From positions 305,132-369,131 of the forward strand of contig NZ_AYMR01000006.1 in the NCBI RefSeq assembly GCF_000633535.1: a DNA stretch of 64,000 nucleotides. Direction: 5' to 3'. This stretch comes from Leifsonia aquatica H1aii (GTDB lineage Bacteria; Actinomycetota; Actinomycetes; Actinomycetales; Microbacteriaceae). Of this stretch, positions 29,916 to 39,184 are shown piece after piece. The position numbers and the translations under genes are program-made. The notes below the pieces were generated by a model. That model was not told the DNA's origin, searched no databases, and saw nothing but the letters and a program-made list of their open reading frames with translations. How positions within the stretch are numbered: position 1 is the first letter of the stretch; each line of letters begins with the position of its first letter.

Positions 29916-31046
29916 ATGAAGCGCAGAGGCGACTCGGACGGGGCGGTGGAGGCCACGGATGCGAAGGCCGCGCCCGCGTGGAGCGCGCTGCACCGCATCC
30001 ACCCCTTCACCTTCGGTCTCATCGGGGCGCTCGGTGTGCTGGTCGCCCTGCTGATCGGCGGGGTGATCGGACAGCTCTCCACCGTCCTGGTCTACATCGG
30101 CCTCGCGCTCTTCCTCGCTCTCGGACTCGACCCGATCGTCTCGTTCATCGAGCGCAAGCTGCCGCGCGGGGCGGCCATCGGCATCGTCGTGGCCGTGGTG
30201 ATCATCGTCTTCGCGGGCATCATCCTCGCGATCGTGCCGGTGCTCGTGCAGCAGATCACGCACCTGGTGCAGACCCTCCCGACCACGATCGACGACGTCA
30301 CGAAGAGCGGCTGGTACAAGGATGTGACGCGCCAATACGGCGACAGCATCCAGCAGGGCCTCGACGGCGTGCTCAACTTCTTCAAGGACCCGGGCAACCT
30401 CGCGACGATCGGAGGCGGGCTGATCGCGGTCGGCGCCGGGATCGCGGGCGGCCTGACCGGGGTCACGATCGTGCTCATCCTCACCCTCTACTTCATGGCC
30501 TCCCTGCGCTCGATCAAGCGGATCGCCGCGCGCTTCGTCCCGGAGTACCGCCGGGAGCGCTTCTCGGAACTCGTCGACGACGTCTCGGGGGCGGTCGGCC
30601 GCTACGTGATCGGTCAGGCGAGCCTGGCGCTGATCAACGGCATCCTGAGCCTGATCTTCCTGACGATCATCGGAGCGCCGCAGCCGGCCCTGCTCGCGCT
30701 GATCGCGTTCCTCGGCTCCCTGATCCCCCTGGTCGGGACGCTGATCGGCGCGATCATCAACTCGCTGATCTGCCTGCTCGCCTCCCCGCTCACCGCCCTG
30801 GTGGCGTTCATCTACTACCTGGTCTACATGCAGGTCGAGGCGTACATCCTCAGCCCGCGCATCATGAACAAGGCCGTGGCGGTCCCGGGAGCGATCGTCG
30901 TGATCGCGGCCGTCGGCGGCGGCACGATCGGCGGAGTCCTCGGCGCTCTCGTGGCCATCCCGGTCGCCGCCAGCGCGATCATCATCATCCAGAAGGTCGT
31001 CTTCCCCGCCCAGGACCGCAAGACGGTCCCCCCGATCGAGCGCTAG
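29916..31046 (+). CDS. AI-2E family transporter
   Basis: The 376-residue protein has about eight hydrophobic segments, including GALGVLVALLIGGVIGQL and ALFLALGLDPIVSFIE, and a long periplasmic-type loop PVLVQQITHLVQTLP. The second half, with IGAPQPALLALIAFLGSLIPLVG, is the core of AI-2E (TqsA/PerM-type) permeases. Members export diverse small molecules and some are Na+/H+ antiporters; the substrate here is unknown. ATG 29916 follows an AGCAGGGG site. An earlier in-frame start is possible. The 51-bp repeat starts 21 bp past its stop. Confidence 0.88.
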   Translation: MKRRGDSDGAVEATDAKAAPAWSALHRIHPFTFGLIGALGVLVALLIGGVIGQLSTVLVYIGLALFLALGLDPIVSFIERKLPRGAAIGIVVAVVIIVFAGIILAIVPVLVQQITHLVQTLPTTIDDVTKSGWYKDVTRQYGDSIQQGLDGVLNFFKDPGNLATIGGGLIAVGAGIAGGLTGVTIVLILTLYFMASLRSIKRIAARFVPEYRRERFSELVDDVSGAVGRYVIGQASLALINGILSLIFLTIIGAPQPALLALIAFLGSLIPLVGTLIGAIINSLICLLASPLTALVAFIYYLVYMQVEAYILSPRIMNKAVAVPGAIVVIAAVGGGTIGGVLGALVAIPVAASAIIIIQKVVFPAQDRKTVPPIER

Positions 31047-31066
31047 CCCCAGAGCTCACAGACACA

Positions 31067-31117
31067 GGGGTCGCACCCTGTCGCATCCGCCGTGTCGGAG
31101 CGACGGAGTGCGACCCC
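31067..31117. repeat. 51-bp hairpin repeat, copy 1
   Basis: GGGGTCGCAC (31067-31076) and GTGCGACCCC (31108-31117) form a perfect 10-bp terminal inverted repeat. An inner GTCGC/GCGAC pair makes a second, nested stem. The same-length element at 39104-39154 matches at 37 of 51 positions. The conserved loop half (CGGAGCGACGGA) suggests a REP-like family rather than a chance terminator. It sits 21 bp after the AI-2E stop and before the block-2 regulator. Confidence 0.7.
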
Positions 31118-31186
31118 GTCGCCATGCCCGCCGAGTGTCGCGGACCTCGGCCGCCGAGTCTGACCGCGCGCGGCAGGGATCGGGAC

Positions 31187-31236
31187 TTGCGCATGTTCAG
31201 CGCTATCTTCTATGGTTTATTTAGTTCTGAACAAAG
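31187..31236 (+). promoter_or_regulatory. ROK operon promoter and candidate operator
   Basis: TTGCGC (31187-31192) and TATGGT (31211-31216) have an 18-bp spacer. Near the expected transcription start is GTTC-T-GAAC (31224-31232) within an AT-rich TTTATTT...AACAAA frame. ROK repressors such as NagC and XylR-type proteins bind AT-rich imperfect dyads in this position. Autoregulation is inferred. The AAAGGTAGG ribosome site directly follows. Confidence 0.6.
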
Positions 31237-31244
31237 GTAGGCCG

Positions 31245-32459
31245 ATGGCGCTCTCATCCCTCTCGCGGACCGACGTGAACCGCACCGCGATCCTCGCGCA
31301 CCTCGGTGCGCTCGGACCGGCGTCCCGCGCCGAGCTCGCCCGCCGCATCGGCGTCTCGCCGGCCCTGATCACCCAGCTCACCCGCGACCTGCTCGCCGAG
31401 GGCCTGATCGAGGAGCTCGAGCACGCGAGCTCGGGAGGCGGCCGCCCGGCACGGATGCTGGGGCTGGTCTCGCGCACCCTGACCGCGATCGGCGTCAAGG
31501 TCGCACCCGATCACGTCGCCCTCGTCGAGGTCGGCATCGACGGCGCGGTGCTCCGCTCGTCCACCCTGGCGTTCGACGCGGTGTCGCCGCTGGCGGTCTC
31601 CGGCCTCGTGGAGCTGGTCCGCACCTTCATCGCCGCCGGCGACAGCGAGTCCGGCGGACCGCTCGGGATCGGCGTCGGACTGCCCGGCACCGTCGTCGAG
31701 CAGGGCGTCGGCGTGGTCGACTCGACCCAGCTGCAGTGGAACCAGGTGCCGCTCGGCGCCACCCTCCGTCGCGCTCTGGACCTGCCGGTCGTCGTCGAGA
31801 ACAACGTCAACGCGCTCAGCGTGGCCGAGAAGCTCTTCGGCCAGGGGCGCGACTGCGACGACTTCCTCGTGGTCACCATCGGCAACGGCGTGGGCGCCGG
31901 GGTCGTGGCCGGCGGCTCGATCCTGCGCGGCCGCGCGGGTGGTGCCGGCGACATGGGCCACGTGCCGGTCGTGGAGGACGGCCCGCTCTGCCAGTGCGGC
32001 AATCACGGCTGCCTGGAGGCCCTCATCGGCCAGGGCGCGCTCGTCGCCGCCGGTCGCACGTCCGGCGCGATCGGACCCGCCGCCGGGATCGACGAGCTGC
32101 GCGCCGCGGCCGACGGCGGCGATCACCGGGCGCAGACGCTGTACGCCGAAGCCGGCCACCGGCTCGGGCGCGCACTCGCCGGGGTGGTCAACGTGCTCGA
32201 TCCGGAGCTGGTCGTGCTGCTCGGGGAGGGCGTCGAGGCGTGGTCGCACTGGGCGCCCGGGTTCGAACCGGCCCTCCGCGCCGCTCTCGTCCCCGGCAAG
32301 CGCGGTGTCGCCGTCGCTGTGGAGACCTGGCAGGACGACCGCTGGGCACAGGGGGCCGCAGCCCTCGTGCTCGCGACGCCGTTCGACGCCGAGGGCGTCG
32401 CCGGCGAGCAGGGCCGCCTCGTCCGCGAACGCTTCGTCTCGACCGCGGGGGCGCGCTGA
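31245..32459 (+). CDS. ROK-family transcriptional repressor
   Basis: This 404-residue protein has an N-terminal winged helix-turn-helix (NRTAILAHLGALGPASRAELARRIGVSPALITQLTRDLLAEGL). The ROK sugar-kinase-like domain follows, with LGIGVGLPGTV, the ATP/hexose cleft VTIGNGVGAGVVAGG and the zinc-binding CQCGNHGCLEALI (about residues 243-255). It likely represses the block-2 operon until the imported disaccharide or glucose binds. ATG 31245 is preferred over the track start at 31212 because of its ribosome site. The stop overlaps the permease start by one base (TGATG). Confidence 0.92.
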   Translation: MALSSLSRTDVNRTAILAHLGALGPASRAELARRIGVSPALITQLTRDLLAEGLIEELEHASSGGGRPARMLGLVSRTLTAIGVKVAPDHVALVEVGIDGAVLRSSTLAFDAVSPLAVSGLVELVRTFIAAGDSESGGPLGIGVGLPGTVVEQGVGVVDSTQLQWNQVPLGATLRRALDLPVVVENNVNALSVAEKLFGQGRDCDDFLVVTIGNGVGAGVVAGGSILRGRAGGAGDMGHVPVVEDGPLCQCGNHGCLEALIGQGALVAAGRTSGAIGPAAGIDELRAAADGGDHRAQTLYAEAGHRLGRALAGVVNVLDPELVVLLGEGVEAWSHWAPGFEPALRAALVPGKRGVAVAVETWQDDRWAQGAAALVLATPFDAEGVAGEQGRLVRERFVSTAGAR

Positions 32460-33424
32460 TGGCCGTGACGAACCTGCGGCCCGACGCGCTCGCCTCGCCG
32501 CGCCCGCCCGCCCGTGGCACGGCCGGCTCCCGGTCCGGCGCGCGCCGCGGCCGGCGCCGCTGGGGCTACGCGCTGACGGTCGCGGTCTTCCTGCTCCCCA
32601 GCCTCATCCCGCTGCTCGCGTTCGTCATCGGGCCGATGCTCTCGGCGGCGTGGACCAGCCTGCACCAGTGGAACCTGATCGGCGACATGAAGTGGGTCGG
32701 GTTCGACAACTACGCCCACCTGGTCAGCGACCCGGGCACGCAGCAGGCGTTCCTGCACACGCTCTACTACATCGTCGGCTACCTGCCGCTGGTCTACGTG
32801 GGCGGCCTGAGCCTCGCCCTGGCGCTCAACGCCAAGCTCAAGGGGCGGGCGCTCCTGCGCGGGGTGTACTTCCTCCCGGTCGTGACGAGCTGGGTGGTCG
32901 TCGCCCTGGTCTGGCGCTGGCTGCTCAACCCGAGCGTCGGCGTCGTCAACTACGTGCTCGGGCTGGTCGGGATCGACGGCCCAGGTTGGTGGACCGACCC
33001 GGCGTGGTCGATGCCGTCGATCATCCTGGCCTCGGCCTGGAAGGACCTCGGCTTCGTCATGATCATCCTGCTGGCCGGTCTGCAGACCATCAACCAGGAC
33101 CTCTACGAGGCCGCCGAGATCGACGGCGCGGGATGGTGGCGTCGCCTGTTCAGCATCACCCTCCCGATGCTCTCTCCCTCCACCTTCTTCGTGATCGTGC
33201 TTTCGCTGATCAACGGCTTCCAGGTCTTCGACCAGGTGTACGTGATGACGGGCGGAGGTCCGAACAACTCGAGCCAGGTCGTCGTGCAGCAGGTCTACGA
33301 CCTCACCTTCCGCTACGGCCAGGCGGGCATGGCGTCCGCGCTGTCGTGGCTGCTCTTCCTGGTCATCCTCGTGGTCACCCTGGTGCAGTTCTACGGTCAG
33401 AAGAAGTGGGTGAACTATGCGTAA
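32459..33424 (+). CDS. Sugar ABC transporter permease, MalF type
   Basis: The 321-residue membrane protein has a long Arg-rich cytosolic N-terminus, six predicted spans and an EAA loop EAAEIDGAGWWRRLFSITLPML. The start ATG at 32459 shares its A with the ROK stop codon. It forms a channel with the MalG-type permease, whose gene overlaps its 3' end by 8 bp. The operon has no ATPase gene, so ATP hydrolysis must come from a subunit encoded elsewhere; the block-3 ATPase is one candidate. Confidence 0.93.
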   Translation: MAVTNLRPDALASPRPPARGTAGSRSGARRGRRRWGYALTVAVFLLPSLIPLLAFVIGPMLSAAWTSLHQWNLIGDMKWVGFDNYAHLVSDPGTQQAFLHTLYYIVGYLPLVYVGGLSLALALNAKLKGRALLRGVYFLPVVTSWVVVALVWRWLLNPSVGVVNYVLGLVGIDGPGWWTDPAWSMPSIILASAWKDLGFVMIILLAGLQTINQDLYEAAEIDGAGWWRRLFSITLPMLSPSTFFVIVLSLINGFQVFDQVYVMTGGGPNNSSQVVVQQVYDLTFRYGQAGMASALSWLLFLVILVVTLVQFYGQKKWVNYA

Positions 33425-34232
33425 GCCCACCGGCAGGGTCCTGCTGTACCTCGCGCTCATCGTCGGCGCGCTGATCATGATCTTCCCGTTCGTCTGGACG
33501 GTCGTGACGTCGATCAGCCCGGGCGCCAGCCTGACCACGACGCCGAAGCTCATCCCCGACAACCCCTCGCTGGCCCCCTATGCGCAGCTGTTCGAGCGGG
33601 TGCCGTTCGGCCAGGTGATCGTCAACTCGCTCGTGATCGCCGTGGTGAGCACGGTGTTCCAGCTCATCACGAGCTCGATGGCCGCGTACGTGTTCGCCCG
33701 GATGCCCTTCCGCGGGCGGGGTGCGATCTTCCTGCTCTACCTCGCGACGATGATGATCCCGTTCCAGGTGCTGATCGTGCCGCTGTTCGTGGAGATGAAG
33801 TCGCTGGGGCTGATCAACACGTACGCCGGCGCCATCCTGCCGACCATCGCATCCGCGTTCGGGGTGTTCCTGCTGCGCCAGGCGATGAGCACGGTGCCGT
33901 ACGAGCTCGACCAGGCGGCGACGCTCGACGGCGCCGGACACTTCCGGGTCTTCTTCCAGATCGTGCTGCCGCTCGTGCGGCCGGCTCTGGCGACGCTCGC
34001 GGTGTTCGGATTCCTCAACACCTGGAACAGCTTCCTCTGGCCGCTCATCATCCTGCGCGACCCGCTCATGCAGACCCTGCCGGTCGCCCTGGCCAGTCTG
34101 CAGGGGCAGTACTCGACCCAGTGGGACGTGCTCATGGCCGGTTCGGTCATCAGCATCCTGCCCATGTTCGCGCTCTACGTCTTCGCCCAGAAATACATCG
34201 TCCAGGGCGTCGCCGGGACGGGGCTCAAGTAG
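33417..34232 (+). CDS. Sugar ABC transporter permease, MalG type
   Basis: This 271-residue permease has six spans and the EAA loop DQAATLDGAGHFRVFFQIVLPLV. The segment after it (WNSFLWPLIILRDPLMQTLPVALASLQGQYSTQW) is typical of MalG-type subunits. It overlaps the MalF-type gene by 8 bp, indicating translational coupling. Together they import the ligand captured by the lipoprotein encoded next. Confidence 0.93.
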   Translation: MRKPTGRVLLYLALIVGALIMIFPFVWTVVTSISPGASLTTTPKLIPDNPSLAPYAQLFERVPFGQVIVNSLVIAVVSTVFQLITSSMAAYVFARMPFRGRGAIFLLYLATMMIPFQVLIVPLFVEMKSLGLINTYAGAILPTIASAFGVFLLRQAMSTVPYELDQAATLDGAGHFRVFFQIVLPLVRPALATLAVFGFLNTWNSFLWPLIILRDPLMQTLPVALASLQGQYSTQWDVLMAGSVISILPMFALYVFAQKYIVQGVAGTGLK

Positions 34233-34294
34233 CCCCGGCCTCCCTTCACCACCACCTCACCCGAACCCCCTGCATCGAAGGAGATCGCACTCAC

Positions 34295-35536
34295 ATGAAG
34301 AAGTCACTCGTCGCGACGGTCGCTGTCGCGGCCCTCGCCGCGGTCGGCCTGGCCGGCTGCTCGTCCTCCAGCGGGTCCGACGGCGGCAAGACCACCGTCA
34401 CCTACTCGAACTTCATCTCGAACGGCGGCAACGAGAAGAACCTCCAGGCCATCGTCGATGCATTCGAGAAGGCGAACCCGGACATCACCGTCAAGGTCAC
34501 CACCACCGACTACGCCAACTACTTCACGAAGCTGCAGACCGATCTGTCGGCCGGCACGCAGTCCGACGTGTTCGACGTCGACGCGGGCAGCTATGCGACC
34601 TACGCGGCGGACGGTGTGCTCGCCCCGCTCGACGGGGTCGACGCCTCGAAGTACCGCACCTCGGTGCTCGACACCTACAAGACGGACGGCAAGCAATACG
34701 GTCTGCCGACCTCGTTCTCGAACGTCGTGCTCTTCTACAACAAGCAGCTCTTCGACAAGGCGGGCGTCGCCTACCCGACGAAGGACTGGACCTGGGCCGA
34801 CGAGAAGGCCGCGGCCGAGAAGCTCACCGACAAGGCGGCGGGCGTCTGGGGCGACTACCAGCCGATCAGCTACAACGAGTACTACAAGGCCGTGCAGCAG
34901 GCCGGCGGCCAGTTCCTGAGCGACGACGGCAAGAAGGCCGCATTCGACGACCAGGCCGGCACCGCAGCCGCCGACTGGATCGCCGGCAAGTCGGGCACGG
35001 TCATGCCGACCGCGGCCGACGGTGCGGGCACCGCCGACTTCGACACCAACCTGTTCAAGGACGGCAAGCTCGCCATGTGGCACACCGGCATCTGGATGTT
35101 CAGCACACTCGGCGACCTGCCGTTCGGCTGGGACGTGCAAGTGGAGCCGGGCGACACGCAGAAGGCCAGCGCGACCTTCTCGAACGCGGTCGTCGTCTCC
35201 AAGGACGCCAAGGACAAGGCGGCCGCCCAGAAGTGGGCCGACTACCTCTCCAGCTCCAAGGAGATGGTGGACGTGCGCCTCAAGGCCGGCTGGGAGCTGC
35301 CCGCGATCAGCGACGACTCCCTCCTGAAGCCGTACCTCACCGCCGGTGCGCCGGCGAACCGCCAGGCCGTCTTCGACTCGCTCGAGAAGGTCGCCGTCGC
35401 CCCGCAGCTGGGCGCGAACTCGCAGAAGATCCAGGACGACGTGACCAACGCCCTCGGTGAGATCGCCGCGGGCCGGCAGAAGACGGCGGACGCCATCCCG
35501 ACCACGGCCGACCAGGTCGCGGCGCTGCTGAAGTAG
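34295..35536 (+). CDS. Sugar-binding lipoprotein of the ABC importer
   Basis: The 413-residue precursor starts with MKKSLVATVAVAALAAVGLA and a lipobox LAGC whose C22 would carry the lipid anchor. The mature domain is a family-1 solute-binding protein with aromatic sugar-contact residues (WHTGIWMFSTLGDLPFGWDV). ATG 34295 is supported by AAGGAG at 34278-34283. It captures an oligosaccharide at the outer membrane face. With the GH15 and GH31 enzymes downstream, alpha-glucosides such as isomaltose or isomalto-oligosaccharides are plausible ligands. Confidence 0.92.
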   Translation: MKKSLVATVAVAALAAVGLAGCSSSSGSDGGKTTVTYSNFISNGGNEKNLQAIVDAFEKANPDITVKVTTTDYANYFTKLQTDLSAGTQSDVFDVDAGSYATYAADGVLAPLDGVDASKYRTSVLDTYKTDGKQYGLPTSFSNVVLFYNKQLFDKAGVAYPTKDWTWADEKAAAEKLTDKAAGVWGDYQPISYNEYYKAVQQAGGQFLSDDGKKAAFDDQAGTAAADWIAGKSGTVMPTAADGAGTADFDTNLFKDGKLAMWHTGIWMFSTLGDLPFGWDVQVEPGDTQKASATFSNAVVVSKDAKDKAAAQKWADYLSSSKEMVDVRLKAGWELPAISDDSLLKPYLTAGAPANRQAVFDSLEKVAVAPQLGANSQKIQDDVTNALGEIAAGRQKTADAIPTTADQVAALLK

Positions 35537-35542
35537 CGCCGC

Positions 35543-35607
35543 GGCGGACCGGCCGCGCCTCCCGCCACCCGCCACCCGCCTCGCGCGGAGGGCGCGGCCG
35601 ATCCGCC
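35543..35607 (+). other. 17-bp intra-operon inverted repeat after the binding-protein gene
   Basis: GGCGGACCGGCCGCGCC (35543-35559) pairs with GGCGCGGCCGATCCGCC (35591-35607) with a single mismatch, around a 31-nt loop. It begins 7 bp past the lipoprotein stop. A stable stem here would protect the upstream mRNA or reduce readthrough, keeping the binding protein in excess over the downstream hydrolases. A similar arrangement is known for malE. Confidence 0.65.
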
Positions 35608-35651
35608 TCCGACCCACTCCGAACACCGCCCCGACGACGGAAGAGCCTTTC

Positions 35652-36794
35652 GTGCCCCGCTACACCGCATCCCCCCTCGCCGAGCACAGTCTCGCTCTGA
35701 TCACCGGCCTGCAGACGCCCGAGGGCGCCTACCCGGCCAGCCCGTCCTTCTCCGCCTACGCCGGCTACTGCTGGTTCCGCGACGGCGCGTTCATCGCCGA
35801 CGGCGTCTCCGCTGCGGGGGAGGCCGCGTCGGCCGAGCGGTTCTTCGACTGGTGCGCCGGTGTGCTGCGCGCGCGGGCCGACCACATCCGGGGGATCGTG
35901 GCGGAGACCGCCGCCGGCCGGCCGCCGGCGGGGTCGCGGATGCTGCCGGCGCGCTTCACCTTCGACGGCCGCGACGGCACGGATGAATGGTGGGACTTCC
36001 AGCTCGACGGCTACGGGACCTGGCTGTGGGCCCTGGTCGAGCACGGCCGTCGGCACGGGACCGATCTCTCGCCGTGGAGGGACGCGGTCGAGCTCACCGT
36101 CGACTACCTCGTCGCCTCGTGGCGACGCCCGTGCTACGACTGGTGGGAGGAGCACAGCGAGCACGTGCACGTCTCGACCCTCGCGTGCGTGGCGGCCGGC
36201 CTCGACGCCGCCGCCGACGCGGGCCTCCTCGACCAGGCACGCGAGGCCGACACCCGTGCAGCCACCGACGGCATCCGGTCGCTCGTCGCCGCCGAGGGCG
36301 TCCAGGACGGCCACCTCCTCAAGTGGCTGGGCAGCACCGCCGTCGACGGCAGCCTCGCCGCGGCCCTCGCGCCGCTCGGGTTCGTCGAGCCGGGCTCCGG
36401 ACTCGGCGCGGCCACCATCGATCTGCTGGAGCGGCACCTCACCGTCGGCGGGGGGACGCACCGCTACCTCGGCGACACGTTCTTCGGCGGCGGCCAATGG
36501 CCGCTGCTCAGCTGCTTCCTCGGCCTCGCGCAGCTCGCGGCCGGCGACCGGGACCGCGCGGCCGAGCTGTACGAGTGGGCGGCGAGCACCGCGACCGCCG
36601 AGCTCGCGCTGCCCGAGCAGGTCGACCGTCACCTGATCGCTCCGCGCATGACGCAGGAGTGGGTCGACCGCTGGGGGCCGGTCGCGACGCCGCTGCTCTG
36701 GAGCCACGCGATGCTCCTGCGCCTGGGGGCGGCGCTCGACGCCCGTCCCGCGCCCCTCGTCACCGAACTCGTCCAGGAAGGACCCGCCCGATGA
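35652..36794 (+). CDS. GH15-family glucohydrolase (isomaltose glucohydrolase-like)
   Basis: This 380-residue protein has the short (alpha/alpha)6-barrel GH15 layout with GYCWFRDGAFIADG, the substrate loop FDGYGTWLWALVEH, CYDWWEEHSEHVHVSTL and a final catalytic block around YLGDTFFGGGQWPLLSCFLGL. It lacks a signal peptide and the starch-binding domain of secreted glucoamylases. It resembles bacterial isomaltose glucohydrolases, which remove glucose from short alpha-1,6-linked glucosides with inversion. The GTG start at 35652 follows GGAAGAG. It overlaps the GH31 gene by 4 bp. Confidence 0.82.
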   Translation: MPRYTASPLAEHSLALITGLQTPEGAYPASPSFSAYAGYCWFRDGAFIADGVSAAGEAASAERFFDWCAGVLRARADHIRGIVAETAAGRPPAGSRMLPARFTFDGRDGTDEWWDFQLDGYGTWLWALVEHGRRHGTDLSPWRDAVELTVDYLVASWRRPCYDWWEEHSEHVHVSTLACVAAGLDAAADAGLLDQAREADTRAATDGIRSLVAAEGVQDGHLLKWLGSTAVDGSLAAALAPLGFVEPGSGLGAATIDLLERHLTVGGGTHRYLGDTFFGGGQWPLLSCFLGLAQLAAGDRDRAAELYEWAASTATAELALPEQVDRHLIAPRMTQEWVDRWGPVATPLLWSHAMLLRLGAALDARPAPLVTELVQEGPAR

Positions 36795-39028
36795 TCCGCC
36801 ACCGCCCCGCCGGCTCCGGCCATCCGTACTCCGTCGATACCGAGCAGCGCTGGCCGGTCGTCCCCGAGGCCGGGGGCGTCGCGACGCTGGGCGTGCGCGC
36901 CGACGCGTCCGTGACCGCCGTCTCCGTCGAGCTCGCCCGGACGCCGGATGCCGGCGTCGCCGAGACGGTCGAGCTCCCGCTGGAGCGGGTGGCCACGACG
37001 TCCCGCGGCCGGGTCAGCGACGGCGGGCACCTCGCCTCAGCGCAGGCGCGACTGGCGCGTGCGGCGGGCGGCTGGCAGACGACCACGCCGACGCTCGAGG
37101 CGGGGTCCACCTATCGCTACCGGTTCACCGCCGTCCACGAGGACGGGCGCAGCGAGCGCACGCGCTGGTTCGCGTTCCGGGCCGCCACCTGGCGCCCCGC
37201 CGACGACGCCCTGGTGGTCTCGGGGGTCTCCCGGGTCGTCGCCGGGTCCATCGCCGTGTTCGACGACGGAGAGCGCATCCACCGGGCGCGGTTCGCGATG
37301 CCGCTGGGCGCGGAGGAGCACGTCACCGGTCTCGGCGAGCGGTTCGATGCCCTCGACCAGGCCGGGGCCTCCCTCGACTCCGTGGTCTTCGAGCAGTACA
37401 AGAGCCAGGGCGCCGAGCGGAAGACCTACCTGCCGATGCCGTTCGCGCACGTGGTGGGCGGCACGGGATGGGGATTCCACGTCGACACGTCCCGTCGCGT
37501 CTGGTTCGACTTCGGAGAGGCCGAGGCGGGCATGGCGACGATCGAAGCCGAGACCGGAGCGGACGGCGTGCTCCCGGTGCGGTTCTTCGACGGGTCGCCG
37601 GTCGAGGTGCTGAGCGCGTTCCTCGCTGGGGCCGGCCGCGCCGAGGAACTGCCGGACTGGGTGTTCCGGCTGTGGGCGAGCGGCAACGAGTGGAACACGC
37701 AGGCCGAGGTCATGCGTCAGATGGACCTCCACCGCGAGCACGGCATCCCGGTCGGGTCGGTGGTGATCGAGGCGTGGAGTGATGAGAGCACCTTCACCGC
37801 GTTCCGCGACGCGCGCTACGCCGTGACGGAGGACGGCGCACCGCACCGTCTCGCCGACTTCGACTTCCCGGCCGAGGGCGCGTGGCCGGATCCGAAGGGG
37901 ATGACCGACGAGCTGCACGCGCGCGACATCCGGCTGCACCTGTGGCAGATCCCGTTGATGAAGATGCGTCCGCACCCGGCCGGGCAGGCCGCGGCGGACG
38001 CGGCGGCCGCGATCCGGGAGGACGTGCTCATCCGCGAGCCGTCCCCGTCCGGAGCGCCGCGACCCTACCGCAACCGCGGCTGGTGGTTCCCGCTGTCGCT
38101 GATGCCGGACCTCACCGACGAGCGCGCCGCGCGCTGGTGGACCGAGAAGCGCCGATACCTGGTCGAGGAGGTCGGCGTCGACGGCTTCAAGACCGACGGC
38201 GGCGAGCACGCCTGGGGCGCAGAGCTGCTGTACCTCGACGGGCGGCGGGGCGACGAGAAGAACAACACCTTCCCGGTGGCATACGCCGCCGCGTACGGCG
38301 AGCTGCTGCGCTCGGCCGGCAAGGCGCCGGTCACCTTCAGCCGGGCCGGCTTCACCGGATCGCAGGCGCACGGCGCGTTCTGGGCGGGCGACGAGAACTC
38401 CACCTGGGAGGCCTTCCGCTGGTCGATGAACGCCGGGCTGTCGGCGGCGTCGAGCGGCATCGTCTACTGGGGCTGGGACATCGCCGGGTTCTCGGGCGAC
38501 ATCCCGTCCGCCGAGCTCTATCTGCGTGCGATGGCGGCCGGGGTGTTCGTGCCGATCATGCAGTACCACTCGGAGTTCAATCACCACCGCTCGCCCTCGC
38601 GCGACCGCACGCCGTGGAACATCGCCGAGCGCACCGGCGACGACCGGGTGCTGCCGGTCGTCCGGAGCCTGGTGGAGCTGCGCGAGCGTCTGGTGCCATA
38701 CCTGCGGGAGCAGGCGGCCGAGACCGTGCGGACCGACCGGCCACTGATGCGCCCGCTCTACTTCGACCACCCGCACGACCCCGAGGTGTGGCGCACGGAA
38801 CCGCAGTGGATGCTGGGCTCCGACCTCCTCGTCGCGCCGGTGCTCGAGGCCGGGGCCGCCCGGTGGCCGGTGTACCTCCCGGAGGGGCGCTGGACCGACG
38901 TGTGGACCGGCGAGTCCCACGAGGGCGGCCGTCGCGTCGACGTCGCGGCGCCGATCGACCGCATCCCCGTCTTCGCCCGCAGTGGCGCCCCCGGCGGACT
39001 CCTCGACGTGTTCCGGACCGGCCGGTGA
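36791..39028 (+). CDS. GH31 alpha-glucosidase or alpha-xylosidase
   Basis: The 745-residue enzyme has an N-terminal beta-sandwich, a TIM barrel and C-terminal beta domains. The nucleophile is D469 in GVDGFKTDGGE and the acid/base is D534 in FWAGDENSTWEA. Both motifs are intact. GH31 retains anomeric configuration while releasing terminal alpha-glucose or alpha-xylose. The WYLP-like edges do not tell which. As the last gene of the block it probably shares substrates with the GH15 enzyme. Coupling to GH15 is by ATGA at 36791. Confidence 0.9.
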   Translation: MIRHRPAGSGHPYSVDTEQRWPVVPEAGGVATLGVRADASVTAVSVELARTPDAGVAETVELPLERVATTSRGRVSDGGHLASAQARLARAAGGWQTTTPTLEAGSTYRYRFTAVHEDGRSERTRWFAFRAATWRPADDALVVSGVSRVVAGSIAVFDDGERIHRARFAMPLGAEEHVTGLGERFDALDQAGASLDSVVFEQYKSQGAERKTYLPMPFAHVVGGTGWGFHVDTSRRVWFDFGEAEAGMATIEAETGADGVLPVRFFDGSPVEVLSAFLAGAGRAEELPDWVFRLWASGNEWNTQAEVMRQMDLHREHGIPVGSVVIEAWSDESTFTAFRDARYAVTEDGAPHRLADFDFPAEGAWPDPKGMTDELHARDIRLHLWQIPLMKMRPHPAGQAAADAAAAIREDVLIREPSPSGAPRPYRNRGWWFPLSLMPDLTDERAARWWTEKRRYLVEEVGVDGFKTDGGEHAWGAELLYLDGRRGDEKNNTFPVAYAAAYGELLRSAGKAPVTFSRAGFTGSQAHGAFWAGDENSTWEAFRWSMNAGLSAASSGIVYWGWDIAGFSGDIPSAELYLRAMAAGVFVPIMQYHSEFNHHRSPSRDRTPWNIAERTGDDRVLPVVRSLVELRERLVPYLREQAAETVRTDRPLMRPLYFDHPHDPEVWRTEPQWMLGSDLLVAPVLEAGAARWPVYLPEGRWTDVWTGESHEGGRRVDVAAPIDRIPVFARSGAPGGLLDVFRTGR

Positions 39029-39103
39029 GCGAGGCGCCTCCCGTGGGCTAGCCACCTCTGCCCGCTGCCTCGCCCCGCGCCTTCCCCGCGCCTTCCCCGC
39101 CCA

Positions 39104-39154
39104 GGGGTCGCAGATCGTCGGAATGGGGCCGCCGGAGCGACGGAATGCGACCCC
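39104..39154. repeat. 51-bp hairpin repeat, copy 2
   Basis: GGGGTCGCA (39104-39112) and TGCGACCCC (39146-39154) close the element, with nested CGTCG (39116-39120) and CGACG (39138-39142). Length and layout equal copy 1 at 31067-31117, and identity is 37/51. It lies 75 bp after the GH31 stop. Copies 1 and 2 bracket the entire ROK-to-GH31 block. Confidence 0.7.
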
Positions 39155-39184
39155 CATGCGGGCAGTTTTGCCATTTCGGCAACT

